Positions 12,938-23,193 of a stretch of 64,000 nucleotides of DNA are shown piece after piece. The notes beneath the pieces were generated by a model. The model saw only the letters and a program-made list of their open reading frames with translations, was not told where the DNA came from and did not search any database. The translations under genes and the position numbers were made by a program. Each line of letters opens with the position of its first letter. Position 1 is the stretch's first letter. This DNA comes from Bartonella sp. AU16XJBT (GTDB lineage Bacteria; Pseudomonadota; Alphaproteobacteria; Rhizobiales; Rhizobiaceae), in assembly GCF_028618665.1 (NCBI RefSeq), contig NZ_JAQITF010000003.1, positions 1-64,000 on the forward strand, written 5' to 3'.

Positions 12938-12960
12938 AAAAAAAGACCCCTAAGGAGTCT
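12938..12960 (-). terminator. Leader terminator 1 of ilvI
   Basis: On the minus strand AGACTCC, TTA and GGGGTCT form a seven-pair hairpin (one G-U) followed by a T7 run. It lies in tandem directly before terminator 2. Confidence 0.78.
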
Positions 12961-13130
12961 ATTACACAACACATATTGTATGATCACCCCCCATTATTCC
13001 AACGCATAAAATATATAAAAAAATTCCTTATAGAAGGATTTTTAATTCCATTGATATCATTCGTCAATAAAAAATTTATTCTTTACAAATTATCTTTTGC
13101 AAATTCTTCTATAAAGCTTTAGCTTTTTCA

Positions 13131-14003
13131 TCAAGAAGTAAGCATCCATTCTTCATCAAATTGATGACGAAACCAAGTCATTTGTCTTTTTGCATATCTC
13201 CTCGTTTGAGTTTTCACCGCTTCAAGAGCATTTTCAAAGCTTCTATATCCATCCAAATAAGCCATAAATTCAGATACACCTATCGCTTTCATCACTGGTA
13301 ACGAAGGGGAAAGCATAAGCTTCTTCAACGCCACCACCTCTTCTAAAGCACCTCTTTCAATCATAGAGTCCAAGCGTTTATGAATGCGTTCATAAAGCAG
13401 AGGACGTGGAAGCATGAGAAGAATTTTTTCAGCACAATGAGGCGCAATGAGAGGCGTTGTTTTTTGCTTCTGCCACCAACTAAGCTTCTCACCGGTTGCA
13501 TCATGAACTTCCAAAGCACGGACAATACGCTGTCCATCTTGCGAGGAAATCTTTTCAGCAACCACAGCATCAATCTGTAACAACTGACGATAAAGATTTT
13601 CAGCTCCCTCTTTATCAAGCAGCAAACGCCATTTCTGCCGCACAACATCTGGAACATGAGGAATTTGCGAAATACCCTCCAAAAGAGCACGAAAATAAAG
13701 TCCTGTTCCACCAACAAAAATAACGGATCTCGACGTAAAAGTAACCAACAGCTTCTCAACATCACACAACCATTGTCCTACTGAATAATTCAAAGTAGGA
13801 CTCACATGACCATAAAGATAATGGGGAACAATTGCGGTATCAGCCTCCCTCGGCCGTGCCGTTAAAATATTTAAAACGTCATAAACCTGCATTGAATCCG
13901 TATTAATAATGAGAGCATTTTTTTCTTGAGCCATTTGCAAAGCAAGTTCTGATTTCCCACTTGCTGTGGGCCCTGCTATCAATGTAATTGTTCTCTGTGT
14001 CAT
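13131..14003 (-). CDS. miaA: tRNA dimethylallyltransferase
   Basis: Transfers a dimethylallyl group to N6 of A37 in tRNAs reading UNN codons. The P-loop GPTASGKSELAL is at the N-terminus, the DSMQVY substrate segment follows, and RRYAKRQMTWFR near the C-terminus is typical. The frame opens at TTG 14012, but ATG 14003 has AGGGA nine bases upstream and gives a usual length of 290. It lies upstream of ilvI on the same strand, with the ilvI attenuator between. Confidence 0.96.
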   Translation of the reverse strand: MTQRTITLIAGPTASGKSELALQMAQEKNALIINTDSMQVYDVLNILTARPREADTAIVPHYLYGHVSPTLNYSVGQWLCDVEKLLVTFTSRSVIFVGGTGLYFRALLEGISQIPHVPDVVRQKWRLLLDKEGAENLYRQLLQIDAVVAEKISSQDGQRIVRALEVHDATGEKLSWWQKQKTTPLIAPHCAEKILLMLPRPLLYERIHKRLDSMIERGALEEVVALKKLMLSPSLPVMKAIGVSEFMAYLDGYRSFENALEAVKTQTRRYAKRQMTWFRHQFDEEWMLTS

Positions 14004-14988
14004 GAACAGCAATCCCTACCAAGCATCAACTTATTGCAATATGCACAACTGCCCGCAAAGCCCCTATATTTTCTCTCCATTATCATAAAGTAAAAACTTT
14101 AAACAAAAACACGAACAAGAATTCTCCTTCAAGATAAAGAAAACCCTTATGAAAATTATAAAAAAGAAAAAACGGGCTTAATAACAACATCAAAGGGATT
14201 TTCCAAGCATCTTTTGCTATCATACTTCAATAACAAACCATAGCCATAATCATTCTTGTCCATTAGGCCATTTAAAATAGCCTTTTTTCTTCATGTATGA
14301 AAATAATACTAAGCTAAACCTATACAATCAAATAGATTTATTTTTTTCTATAAAAATAGCATACTGCTCTGGCTTATCACAAGAGACTCAGAAACTTTCT
14401 TCTTCACACTTTTTTATCACTATTTTTTCATTCATCATAAAGAAAGATATCAATATACCGATAAGCGATTGATTCTCATACGATTTTTATATGGAATGAC
14501 TTTTTTCAAACTGAAGAGAAAAAAACTCTACAGCACAAAAAGTATAATTACAAAGCGCTAAAAGCCCCACTCACATAAAACATTATTTATAACAGTTAAG
14601 CATTTTGCAATTTGCATGCCCCCAATATTATAAGATTTACTCATTTCGCCTCCTCTCTCATAAAGCATCATATCAATACCATTCAGCTGCGCAATCTAAA
14701 GATATAAAAATCACCATAAGAAAGACGGCGAATATCTCACCTATAACATTTTAAAGAAAAAGCTTTTGCAATATTGAAAACCGGCAAATACTATTGCCAA
14801 CTTGCACTTTTATTCAGCGCAAAAATAAAACCGTCCAATGGATTTTATGTTATATAATCCACACTCTTCATCCTGAAATTGGCTCTTAAAAATGGTAGAT
14901 GCCTCATGAGTAAGTTACCTAAATATCCATATACTAAGGCTAATAAAAAACAAAAAAACGAATTCTTCAAACATCAACCCATGAGGCA
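14004..14988. other. 0.99 kb gap between miaA and the htrA end
   Basis: AT-rich with no supported gene, hairpin or repeat on either strand. From memory, related Rhizobiales often carry serB near this point; no SerB-like motif was recognised here. Confidence 0.55.
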
Positions 14989-16515
14989 TCAATCCATTGG
15001 GATCGTTACAAACCGTAACTCTCCATCTGGATGTGCTACGATGAATAGAGCATTTTTGCGTCCAGCTTCACGTAATTTATGAAGACGTTTTTTAGCTTCA
15101 TCAATTGTTGTGACTGCACTCTGATTAATATCAACAATCACTTCACCAACGCGAATACGTTTTTTATCCGCAGCACTATTTTGTGCAACAGATATCACCA
15201 CGAGTCCTCGAAGTTTATCTGAAATCGAATAACGATGACGCAAATCCTCTGTCAGCTCAGATAACGTCATTCCCATCAATTGCATTGTCACACCTTTCGG
15301 CAGATCATTATTTTTTTTATCATCAACTTCTTCTTCTGTATCTTCATTGGCATCGGTTTCAATCAAACGCCCAAGCTTAACTCTTACTGTTTTCTCTTGC
15401 CCATTCCGTAAAATAATAACATCCACAACTCTTCCTTCTGAACTCTCCGCGACTAAACGCGGCAAATCACGTGCATGCTTAATTTTGGAATTCCCAAAAG
15501 AAAGAATAACATCTCCAGTTTGCAACTGGCTATTATCGACATTATTTTCTTCCGTCTGTTCTATTTTACCAGCCACCAACGCTCCTACAGCACTGTCTAG
15601 TTTTAAACTTTTTGCAATATCCTCTGTCACGGGCTGAATACGAATAGCCAACCAACCACGTCTTATTTCTCCAAAATCGCGCAATTGATTAATAACAGAA
15701 AGTGCCATATCCGACGGAATAGCAAACCCAATACCAATAGATCCGCCCGAAGGTGAAACAATTGCTGTATTAATGCCAATGACTTCACCATTTCTATCAA
15801 ATAACGGGCCACCAGAATTGCCTCGATTAATCGCTGCATCTGTTTGAATAAAATTATCATAGGGACCAGCATTAAGATCACGGTTACGTGCTGAAATAAT
15901 ACCAACCGTCACACTCCCACCAAAGCCATAAGGGTTACCAATAGCCATAACCCAATCACCAATACGTGCTTTTTCTGAGTCACCAAAACGCACAGCTTTT
16001 AATTTTTTACGTCCCACATCTACTTGAAGCAACGCTAAATCCGTTTTGCTATCCTTGCCAAGGAGCTTTGCCTTGAGTTTTGTACCATCCGTAAAATTCA
16101 CTTCAATATCATCAGCATCAACGATAACATGATAATTTGTAACAATAATCCCTTTTTGCGCATCAATTACAAAACCAGACCCTAAAGAACGCACCTTTTG
16201 AAATTGACTATTTTTTTCCCCCTCTTTGGGGGTAAAAAAATCATTAAAATATTCCTCCAGCAATGAATCTTTGGGAATAACGGGTACTGAAGTATTTTCA
16301 TCCTGTTCCGTTCCTTCAACAGTCTGTGCCGTAGAAATATTCACAACCGTCTCCAAAAGTTCAGAAGCTAAATCAGGAACAGAAAGCAATGTCTTGTCTG
16401 TCTCACCACCCCAAGACAAACTCATGGATCCTGATAAAAACAAAATCACACAAAAAACAACTCTTGTGATAAAAGACTTCAAAAACCTACTTTTACTCAC
16501 GACACTTCTACCCAT
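14989..16515 (-). CDS. Periplasmic serine protease, DegP/HtrA (Do) family
   Basis: A 508-residue envelope protease/chaperone. There is an N-terminal signal sequence (about residues 15-36) and then a trypsin-like domain with the triad His in TNYHVI, Asp in SKTDLALL and Ser in NRGNSGGPLF. Two PDZ domains follow; the linker between them is acidic (DANEDTEEEVDD). It degrades misfolded envelope proteins and is a known stress factor in related intracellular bacteria. It is last in the thyA-folA-hflK-hflC-htrA group, fitting joint envelope quality control with the HflKC complex. DegP versus DegQ cannot be settled here. Confidence 0.93.
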   Translation of the reverse strand: MGRSVVSKSRFLKSFITRVVFCVILFLSGSMSLSWGGETDKTLLSVPDLASELLETVVNISTAQTVEGTEQDENTSVPVIPKDSLLEEYFNDFFTPKEGEKNSQFQKVRSLGSGFVIDAQKGIIVTNYHVIVDADDIEVNFTDGTKLKAKLLGKDSKTDLALLQVDVGRKKLKAVRFGDSEKARIGDWVMAIGNPYGFGGSVTVGIISARNRDLNAGPYDNFIQTDAAINRGNSGGPLFDRNGEVIGINTAIVSPSGGSIGIGFAIPSDMALSVINQLRDFGEIRRGWLAIRIQPVTEDIAKSLKLDSAVGALVAGKIEQTEENNVDNSQLQTGDVILSFGNSKIKHARDLPRLVAESSEGRVVDVIILRNGQEKTVRVKLGRLIETDANEDTEEEVDDKKNNDLPKGVTMQLMGMTLSELTEDLRHRYSISDKLRGLVVISVAQNSAADKKRIRVGEVIVDINQSAVTTIDEAKKRLHKLREAGRKNALFIVAHPDGELRFVTIPMD

Positions 16516-16665
16516 GACATGCCTTTAAATCAAAGCTGCAAAGATCCTTACTCAATTTATTATGCAAAATCAGTATGGCTTAGCATTCACTTACATTCAT
16601 CATAAAACAAGCAGCGATAGAGGATACTTCTCATACGAAACAGTATCCTCTATACATTATTTCAC

Positions 16666-17601
16666 CTATTCTCCACCGGTCTTTGAATCAGTTTTACTCA
16701 AACTAGGACTCATTGTTGATGAAAGTTTTTTCTTTGCTTGCAGGGAATTCCGAAAATAAAAAAAGAAATCCTCATTTGGTGAAATCACCATCGGTATTCT
16801 CTCTAAATTCTTATACTGTTCCATCGCTAACCAAAAATCGTAAAAAGAAGGATTAGCTTCCCGGGCATTTAATAAAATGCGAATACTTTCAGCCTGTCCT
16901 TCACCGCGCGTAATTTCAGCATCACGCTTTGCAGCCGCCACAATTTCTTCATATTCACGATTTGCCTCTGCGACAATACGATCTCGCTCTTGTTGACCAC
17001 GAGCCCGAATATTTTCCGCAACTGCTTCCCGTTCAGCAGCCATTTGCCGATAAACATCTTCTGAAACAGCATCCGTTAAATCGGTTTTTCGAATACGCAC
17101 ATCAACAATCCTAATACCCAACGAACCTGCATCTATAGAAAATTGCTTTTGAACCTCAGCCATCATCGCGCCTCGTTCATCCGATAAGGCTGCTTTAAAC
17201 TCTCGCTTACCATAAACAGCCCGCAAAGCGTCAATAAAGCGTGGTGCAAGATTTTCACGTGCTGCAATTTGCGGGCGCCCTGAAGCAATACGCTGTAAAA
17301 ATAATTTAGGATCCGTAATACGATAAATAAAGAACGCATCCACTTCATAATAAGCCCCCCCACGAACTTGCACAGATTGCGTAGGAACATCATAACGCAA
17401 CAACCGATTATCCACCACAATCATCTTATCCACAAAAGGCATTTTCCAATAAATTCCAGGATTAGATTCTACCTTAACGATTTGTCCAAAACGCTTAATG
17501 GCGACTTGTTGACGAGGATAAACAATAAAAAATGACATCCCCAAAACAATCAAAAGAATTATTATGCTACTAAAAACAAACAAAAAACGTGACTGCTGCA
17601 T
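16666..17601 (-). CDS. hflC: HflC, SPFH/prohibitin modulator of FtsH protease
   Basis: An inner-membrane protein with one N-terminal TM segment (about residues 7-28) and an SPFH domain followed by a long helical region. With HflK it forms the ring complex around FtsH. The frame opens at 17610, but ATG 17601 is preferred: GGAGG, inside the end of hflK, sits nine bases upstream, giving 311 residues and two bases between the genes. The C-terminus carries a Ser/Lys-rich tail. Confidence 0.94.
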   Translation of the reverse strand: MQQSRFLFVFSSIIILLIVLGMSFFIVYPRQQVAIKRFGQIVKVESNPGIYWKMPFVDKMIVVDNRLLRYDVPTQSVQVRGGAYYEVDAFFIYRITDPKLFLQRIASGRPQIAARENLAPRFIDALRAVYGKREFKAALSDERGAMMAEVQKQFSIDAGSLGIRIVDVRIRKTDLTDAVSEDVYRQMAAEREAVAENIRARGQQERDRIVAEANREYEEIVAAAKRDAEITRGEGQAESIRILLNAREANPSFYDFWLAMEQYKNLERIPMVISPNEDFFFYFRNSLQAKKKLSSTMSPSLSKTDSKTGGE

Positions 17602-17603
17602 TA

Positions 17604-18749
17604 TTAACATCCTCCAGAAATCTGATAATCCAAGAGCGATGTAGAAGTAGAATGTGCTGATTTTATTTTTGCTTTTTCTGGTAAATTATCACGCAGCAAT
17701 TCATTCAAAGGAAGATAAGGCACCGCAGGAGAATTCATTTGATCGAGAACCAATTTATTTGGTGAAGAAAAAATACGCCCCATCGTCTCCATATAAAGAC
17801 GATAACGCGCAGCCTCTGGTGAAATTGCAGCCTCACGGGCTATGGACTGAAAACGTTCAGCACGCCCTGTTGCCTCTTCAACCATTTGGGCTTTTTCACC
17901 TTTTGCGATTTCCCGTGTCCGTGAAGCTTCACCATTTGCTAAACCAATCTTCGTAAAACGCACACGATTTCCTTCTTCAATCATTCGTCCCCGTTCTTGC
18001 TCTGCCTGCTGAACAGAATTAAACGCTGCAGCAACTTTGGTAGGAGGAGCTGCTTCACTGATCGATACACGGCTTATTTCAACCCCGAGTTGATATTTAT
18101 CTACAGTCAACTGGGTAATCTTTCTCACATCGTCAGCAACTTCTTCTTTTTTATCGCGTAAAACATCATCAACTGGTCTTGAACCAATGACTTCTCGCAT
18201 TGCACTTTCAGCAACCTGACGAACAGTTCCTTCTTGATCATTCACATTGAATAAAAATTGTCCTGGATTTGAAATGCGATAGTAAACAGAAAAATTGACA
18301 TTCACAATATTTTGATCACTCGACAGCATCAAACCTTCACTTTGTTGTCTCTGTCCAGGCTGTCCACCAATTGCAATTGTTTTTTCTGTTAAAGGCACTT
18401 TCATATAAGTCTCAATTGGCCAAAAATGAAAATGCAAACCATCACCGATAATTCCTGCCTTAGGCACACCGAAACGCAATTCTACTGCTTGCTCATTTTG
18501 TTGAACAATATAAAGTGACTGGTAAAGGAAAAAACACACAGCAAGCAGAAGGAACAAAACAAAAACTCCCCCTCGACTAAATTGTTTAAACTGATCCTGT
18601 CCTTTACGCAAAATATCATCAAGATTGGGACCATTTCCATTATTGCCACCAGAACCAAAAAGATTCTTAGCCGATGTTTTTTTGTCACCACTGCTCTTGT
18701 TTTTATCGCCACTCCACGGGCCACCACCATTTTGATTTGTCCAGGGCAT
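17604..18749 (-). CDS. hflK: HflK, SPFH/prohibitin modulator of FtsH protease
   Basis: Partner of HflC. The N-terminal Gly/Asn-rich cytosolic tail (NQNGGGPWSGD...) is typical of HflK, followed by one TM segment (about residues 65-85), the SPFH domain, and a helical region with a glutamate/arginine-rich stretch. ATG 18749 with AGAGG seven bases upstream is favoured over GTG 18755. It is separated from folA by about 120 bases and may have its own promoter. Confidence 0.94.
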   Translation of the reverse strand: MPWTNQNGGGPWSGDKNKSSGDKKTSAKNLFGSGGNNGNGPNLDDILRKGQDQFKQFSRGGVFVLFLLLAVCFFLYQSLYIVQQNEQAVELRFGVPKAGIIGDGLHFHFWPIETYMKVPLTEKTIAIGGQPGQRQQSEGLMLSSDQNIVNVNFSVYYRISNPGQFLFNVNDQEGTVRQVAESAMREVIGSRPVDDVLRDKKEEVADDVRKITQLTVDKYQLGVEISRVSISEAAPPTKVAAAFNSVQQAEQERGRMIEEGNRVRFTKIGLANGEASRTREIAKGEKAQMVEEATGRAERFQSIAREAAISPEAARYRLYMETMGRIFSSPNKLVLDQMNSPAVPYLPLNELLRDNLPEKAKIKSAHSTSTSLLDYQISGGC

Positions 18750-18869
18750 TGTCACCTCTTTAACTGACTATTATTCATTCAAATACAAACCCTTCACTTA
18801 AAGCTTATAGGGTTCCTCTCATCTCAATTACGCAACTGATAAACCCTTTCCACTTCATATTACAAAAAA

Positions 18870-19379
18870 TTATTCCCGCTCATAAACAACAAAACGTGTC
18901 GGATGACTATCTTTATCCCCTTTTGGAATATCTTGTGTTTGCACAATAGTCCACTTTTCTTTATCAAAAACAGGAAAAAAACGATCACCTTCTATAGAAG
19001 CTAAAACTTCTGTAAGGAATATTTTATCAGCAAGACTAAATCCTTGTTGAAAAATTTCACCCCCACCAATAATAAAAATTTCCTCTACATTATTTTGAGA
19101 AGCAATACTTGTTGCAAGAGAACAAGCCTGTGATAAAGAGTGCGCAACAACAGCCTCTTCAGCGCTGAAGGTACAATCGCGCGTAATGACGATATTTGTG
19201 CGCCCTGGCAAAGGTTTTCCGATAGAATCCCAAGTTTTTCGCCCCATTATAATGGGCTTACCCAACGTCAACGCTTTAAAGCGTTGCAAATCTGTCGATA
19301 AATGCCAAGGCATTGCACCTTCACGACCGATAACACCATTTTCTGCAACAGCAGCAATTAAACAAATAGAAATCGTCAT
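18870..19379 (-). CDS. folA: Dihydrofolate reductase
   Basis: Reduces dihydrofolate to tetrahydrofolate with NADPH, regenerating the cofactor oxidised by ThyA. The 169-residue protein shows the N-terminal [14 protein letters not shown]-like region, [26 protein letters not shown] and IIGGGEIF motifs. Its ATG overlaps the thyA stop by four bases (ATGA), so the two are translationally coupled. Confidence 0.96.
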   Translation of the reverse strand: MTISICLIAAVAENGVIGREGAMPWHLSTDLQRFKALTLGKPIIMGRKTWDSIGKPLPGRTNIVITRDCTFSAEEAVVAHSLSQACSLATSIASQNNVEEIFIIGGGEIFQQGFSLADKIFLTEVLASIEGDRFFPVFDKEKWTIVQTQDIPKGDKDSHPTRFVVYERE

Positions 19380-20170
19380 ATTGCTACCGGCGCTTTAATA
19401 TGGGGGTGTGCTTCATAATTAAGCAATTCAAAATCCTCAAATTTAAAAGAAAAAAGATCTGTTACCACTGGATTTATGCGCATACATGGCAAAGAATTCG
19501 GTATACGAGACAATTGATATTTTGCCTGTTCAAAATGATTAGCATAAAGATGAGCGTCCCCCAGCGTATGAATAAAATCACCAACTTTAAGGCCACTGAC
19601 TTGCGCGATCATCATCGTTAATAATGCATAGGACGCAATATTAAACGGAACTCCTAAAAAAATATCTGCCGAGCGCTGGTAAAGCTGACAGGATAATTTA
19701 CCCTCAGCAATGTAAAATTGAAAAAGACAATGGCACGGAGGCAAAGCCATTTCTTCTATTAATGCAGGGTTCCAAGCTGATACAATCAAGCGACGAGAAT
19801 CTGGCTTTTCCTTAATCATCGTTAAAAGATTGTCAATTTGATCAATATGGCGTCCATCCGGCGCTGGCCAAGAACGCCACTGATACCCATACACCGGACC
19901 AAGATTTCCTTGTTTATCAGCCCATTCGTCCCAAATAGATACACCATGCTCTTTCAACCATGCAATATTTGTATCGCCTTTAAGAAACCACAAAAGCTCA
20001 TAAATAATTGAACGTAAGTGTAATTTCTTTGTTGTTAACAACGGAAACCCCGCTTGTAAATCAAAGCGCATCTGATACCCAAAAATAGATCGTGTTCCAA
20101 CACCCGTTCGATCTGTCCGATCAATACCCTGATTTAAAACATGAGATAAAAGAGCAAGATATGATTTCAT
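19376..20170 (-). CDS. thyA: Thymidylate synthase
   Basis: Methylates dUMP to dTMP using methylene-tetrahydrofolate. The nucleophilic Cys is in [10 protein letters not shown], followed by [16 protein letters not shown]. The frame opens at 20197 but that ATG has no ribosome site. ATG 20170 (MKSYLALL) gives 264 residues, the typical bacterial length. It is the first gene of the thyA-folA pair that feeds into the hflKC-htrA group. Confidence 0.96.
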   Translation of the reverse strand: MKSYLALLSHVLNQGIDRTDRTGVGTRSIFGYQMRFDLQAGFPLLTTKKLHLRSIIYELLWFLKGDTNIAWLKEHGVSIWDEWADKQGNLGPVYGYQWRSWPAPDGRHIDQIDNLLTMIKEKPDSRRLIVSAWNPALIEEMALPPCHCLFQFYIAEGKLSCQLYQRSADIFLGVPFNIASYALLTMMIAQVSGLKVGDFIHTLGDAHLYANHFEQAKYQLSRIPNSLPCMRINPVVTDLFSFKFEDFELLNYEAHPHIKAPVAI

Positions 20171-20390
20171 AGGACTATTATGTCCGATTCTTTTCATTAT
20201 AGAAAATAAAAACTGTAAAATCCGTACAAACTTAATTTAAATCTTTTTCCGAAAACATCTTACACAAGAAATTATCATGATCTGACTAAAATTTTGATGT
20301 AAAAAATAAAATACTATAGACAGCTTCTAAGAAAATAACATAGAGGGATAATGAATAAAGATGGATGAACGTAAAATGAAGGGATCGACT

Positions 20391-21698
20391 ATGGAAAAAC
20401 AAGAATCTTTAGCATTACATGACACAAGAAAACGTGTTCTTTCAATCATATCGAGCGCATCAGGTAATCTGGTGGAATGGTATGATTTTTATGTTTATTC
20501 TTTTACATCTATTTATTTTGCCTCACAGTTTTTTCCTTCTGATGGTGATGTTGTTACCGAACTTTTAAAATCTTCCATTGTCTTTTTTATCGGCTTTCTT
20601 ATGCGCCCAATCGGTGGTTGGCTCTTTGGTTTTATTGCCGATCGTTATGGTCGTAAACGCTCTTTACTTATTTCTGTTTTTATGATGTGTGGCGGCTCAT
20701 TCCTTATTGCCCTCCTTCCTACCTATGAAACAATTGGAACAACAGCAGCCGTTTTACTTGTTTTACTTCGTATGATCCAAGGATTGTCCGTTGGCGGAGA
20801 ATATGGCACAACAGCAACTTATATGAGCGAAGTTGCTCTTAAAAAACGTCGTGGTTTCTTTAGCTCCTTTCAATATGCCACACTCATTGGCGGTCAGCTT
20901 CTTGCAAGTCTGGTTATGTTTATTCTCGCCCTCTATCTCACAGAAGATCAGTTAAAGGCATGGGGCTGGCGTATTCCTTTTGTGATTGGTGGCTGTGGCG
21001 CAATTGTAGCAATTTATCTGCGTCGTTCTCTTCATGAAACAACCACAAAAGAAAGCCGTTCTCAAAAACATACGGGCAGTCTTAAAGAGCTTCTACGCAA
21101 TCACGGAAAAGCGTTCCTTTTAGTTATTGGTTTTACAGCTGGTGGATCGCTCATATTTTATACCAGCACAACCTATATGCAAAAATATCTGATCACAACG
21201 AGCGAATTTGATAAACACACTGCGAATACAATAATGACGGCTGCACTGTTCGTTTTTATGTTACTCCAACCCCTTTTTGGTTCTCTAGCGGACAAAATTG
21301 GTACAAAAACTTCACTGCTTATTTGGAGTACTCTTTCCATCATTTTTATCGTTCCAGGGCTTAGATTCATAGGGAGCACCCATGACACGTGGATTGCACT
21401 TTTAATCGTTATAGGAATGCTGTGTATTTTGAGTTTTTATACATCCGTCTCTGGTATCGTAAAAGCAGAGATGTTTCCTGCTTCAGTACGCGCTATGGGC
21501 GTTGGACTCTCTTATGCTATTGCTAATGCGATCTTCGGTGGTTCTGCTGAAGCTGTAGCACTAGAATTTAAAAAGCATGGATATGAATCATACTTCCATT
21601 TTTATATAGTCGGCATGATGATCATTGCCTTCATCGCAATTTTCTTAATGCCAGATGCTCGCAAAAAGGGATATTTACAAGGAGACGATATTCATTAA
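20391..21698 (+). CDS. MFS permease, metabolite:H+ symporter (MHS) family, copy 1
   Basis: A 12-TM permease related to KgtP/ShiA/ProP. The MHS N-terminal signature SGNLVEWYDFYVYS, the loop 2-3 motif GFIADRYGRKRS and the RMIQGLSVGGEYG segment are clear. Relatives carry dicarboxylates such as 2-oxoglutarate, shikimate or compatible solutes; the substrate here is unknown. An earlier ATG at 20361 is in frame, but ATG 20391 has AAGGGA six bases upstream and gives 435 residues, exactly the length of the next two paralogues. Confidence 0.9.
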   Translation: MEKQESLALHDTRKRVLSIISSASGNLVEWYDFYVYSFTSIYFASQFFPSDGDVVTELLKSSIVFFIGFLMRPIGGWLFGFIADRYGRKRSLLISVFMMCGGSFLIALLPTYETIGTTAAVLLVLLRMIQGLSVGGEYGTTATYMSEVALKKRRGFFSSFQYATLIGGQLLASLVMFILALYLTEDQLKAWGWRIPFVIGGCGAIVAIYLRRSLHETTTKESRSQKHTGSLKELLRNHGKAFLLVIGFTAGGSLIFYTSTTYMQKYLITTSEFDKHTANTIMTAALFVFMLLQPLFGSLADKIGTKTSLLIWSTLSIIFIVPGLRFIGSTHDTWIALLIVIGMLCILSFYTSVSGIVKAEMFPASVRAMGVGLSYAIANAIFGGSAEAVALEFKKHGYESYFHFYIVGMMIIAFIAIFLMPDARKKGYLQGDDIH

Positions 21699-21712
21699 CT
21701 TTTGATATTAAC

Positions 21713-21740
21713 AAAAAAGCCCAGGATTCTGGGCTTTTTT
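21713..21740 (+). terminator. Rho-independent terminator after MHS copy 1
   Basis: Perfect 12-base arms with core GCCCAG/CTGGGC, a GATT loop and a T6 tail. Confidence 0.93.
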
Positions 21741-23193
21741 ATATTTGTGCTACGGAAATTTAAAGCTTACACTTTTTTATTTTTATCCCTTCAAACACTC
21801 TAAAGAAGAAATTTTCTCTCCTCCCGCATAGGTAGCTTATAAAAACAAACGGCTCCGCATTGTTATCAAACGGCTCTGCATTGTTATCAAAGAGATGCTT
21901 CTTTAGCTGAATTTAGTTCACTGAAGATAAGAAACGTTTGATTTATTTTAATACTTCTATTCCTCATCAAAACCGAAGCCAAACGATCATCTTTCAAGAA
22001 ATTTTATCAATAATAAATGATACATTGTCTCATGCTATTGTTTAATACGCTCTTTAATGGACCCCATATGCGAAACAAAGCCCCATGAAAAATAGAAAAT
22101 ACCATTATGTTATGAATTCCGGCACTTTTTTAAGAAACATTTCTCAAATATACCCAAGTCCATTTCACAATGGCGTCTGGGAATAGCATAAAGGGAAAGC
22201 CCCCGCAAAGTGTAAATATTGAACAAGATATTGATTTATAATGATATATCTAGTGTCATTCAACTTGAATTAAAACCCCGCACAGCGTAGGATTCTCTCA
22301 TTTCAAGTTTGTTTTATGTTGAATCAATCAAAACCACTTGCTTGCACATTACAAGTGGGGGAAAAGCCATGCGGATAAAGCTGTACAAGAAAGAACTAAA
22401 AATACCTCTTATGAACCGTCTTAAGTTTTAAGAGCTGCGTAACATTTAACATTATACACCACCATCTTTACACTTAATAAAAGTGAAAGCCACCATCATT
22501 TATACTATTTGTTAGCTCTATACTATTCTCTAGCCCTTAATATTGCGTTCTCCCTTGATACTTAAGATAGTTCATAAAAAGATTTTACGCACACACCAAC
22601 CTCGCATGTAATCGCCAATAACGCCATTTTACGACACAACATCAAGCCTATAAACTAAGAGTATCATATCCTCACAAACACTCTCATATGCAAATAATTC
22701 ACGATGAAACAAAAAACAATATTTCCCTAAAAGATCGCCAAAAGCGCATGATTTAATCAATACACCATAAGCCCAAAACAACATTGATCGCTCTAGAAAA
22801 ATCTTACAGTGAAACCACTGAACGCTAAGTGGGTAAGCTCATTCTTTTACTATCTCAAATTTTTAGCCTCTACAAAAGGATATAATCATGAAATAAAAGA
22901 CTATTTATTGATTACCAACAGTAAAAATTAATTCATACTTCCTACCACAATTCAAATTTACTTTCTTTATTTATTGATAACATCAAAGATATATAAACAT
23001 AATCTATATTAATATAAATATTATTTATTCTATTTAAATTCCAAATAAAATCCCTTAAAAACACTAAAAGTATAACAAACGATCTTAAAGTATTTTTCTC
23101 AGAAATTATCATGATACAATGGCGTTTTTATGATATACATCGTCAACAACTTTAACGCGCAGAAAAGTTATCAATCTAAAAGGGGAATACTTC
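21741..23193. other. 1.45 kb gap between MHS copies 1 and 2
   Basis: No gene is supported on either strand. It contains a 21-base tandem duplication at 21847-21888. The sequence just before copy 2 is strongly AT-rich. Confidence 0.6.
21847..21888. repeat. Tandem 21-bp direct repeat
   Basis: Two adjacent copies of a 21-base unit (AAACGGCTCCGCATTGTTATC type) differ at one base. No function is apparent. Confidence 0.85.

Larger units (their letters stand above)
12890..13067 (-). promoter_or_regulatory. Probable ilvI attenuator leader
   Basis: A possible promoter is TTGACG (13067-13062), 17 bases, TAAAAA (13044-13039). The leader then runs through both terminator hairpins to the AGGTGA ribosome site of ilvI. 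No promoter can fit between the second hairpin and ilvI, so any ilvI transcript must read through both. Two tiny leader frames exist: ATG 13007 (MRWNNGG, stop at 12984) and ATG 12974 (16 codons, MCCVIDSLGVFFYRLL, six of them Val, Ile or Leu, crossing the hairpins). Neither has a strong ribosome site. The promoter and leader-peptide parts are tentative; the hairpins are clear. Confidence 0.55.
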
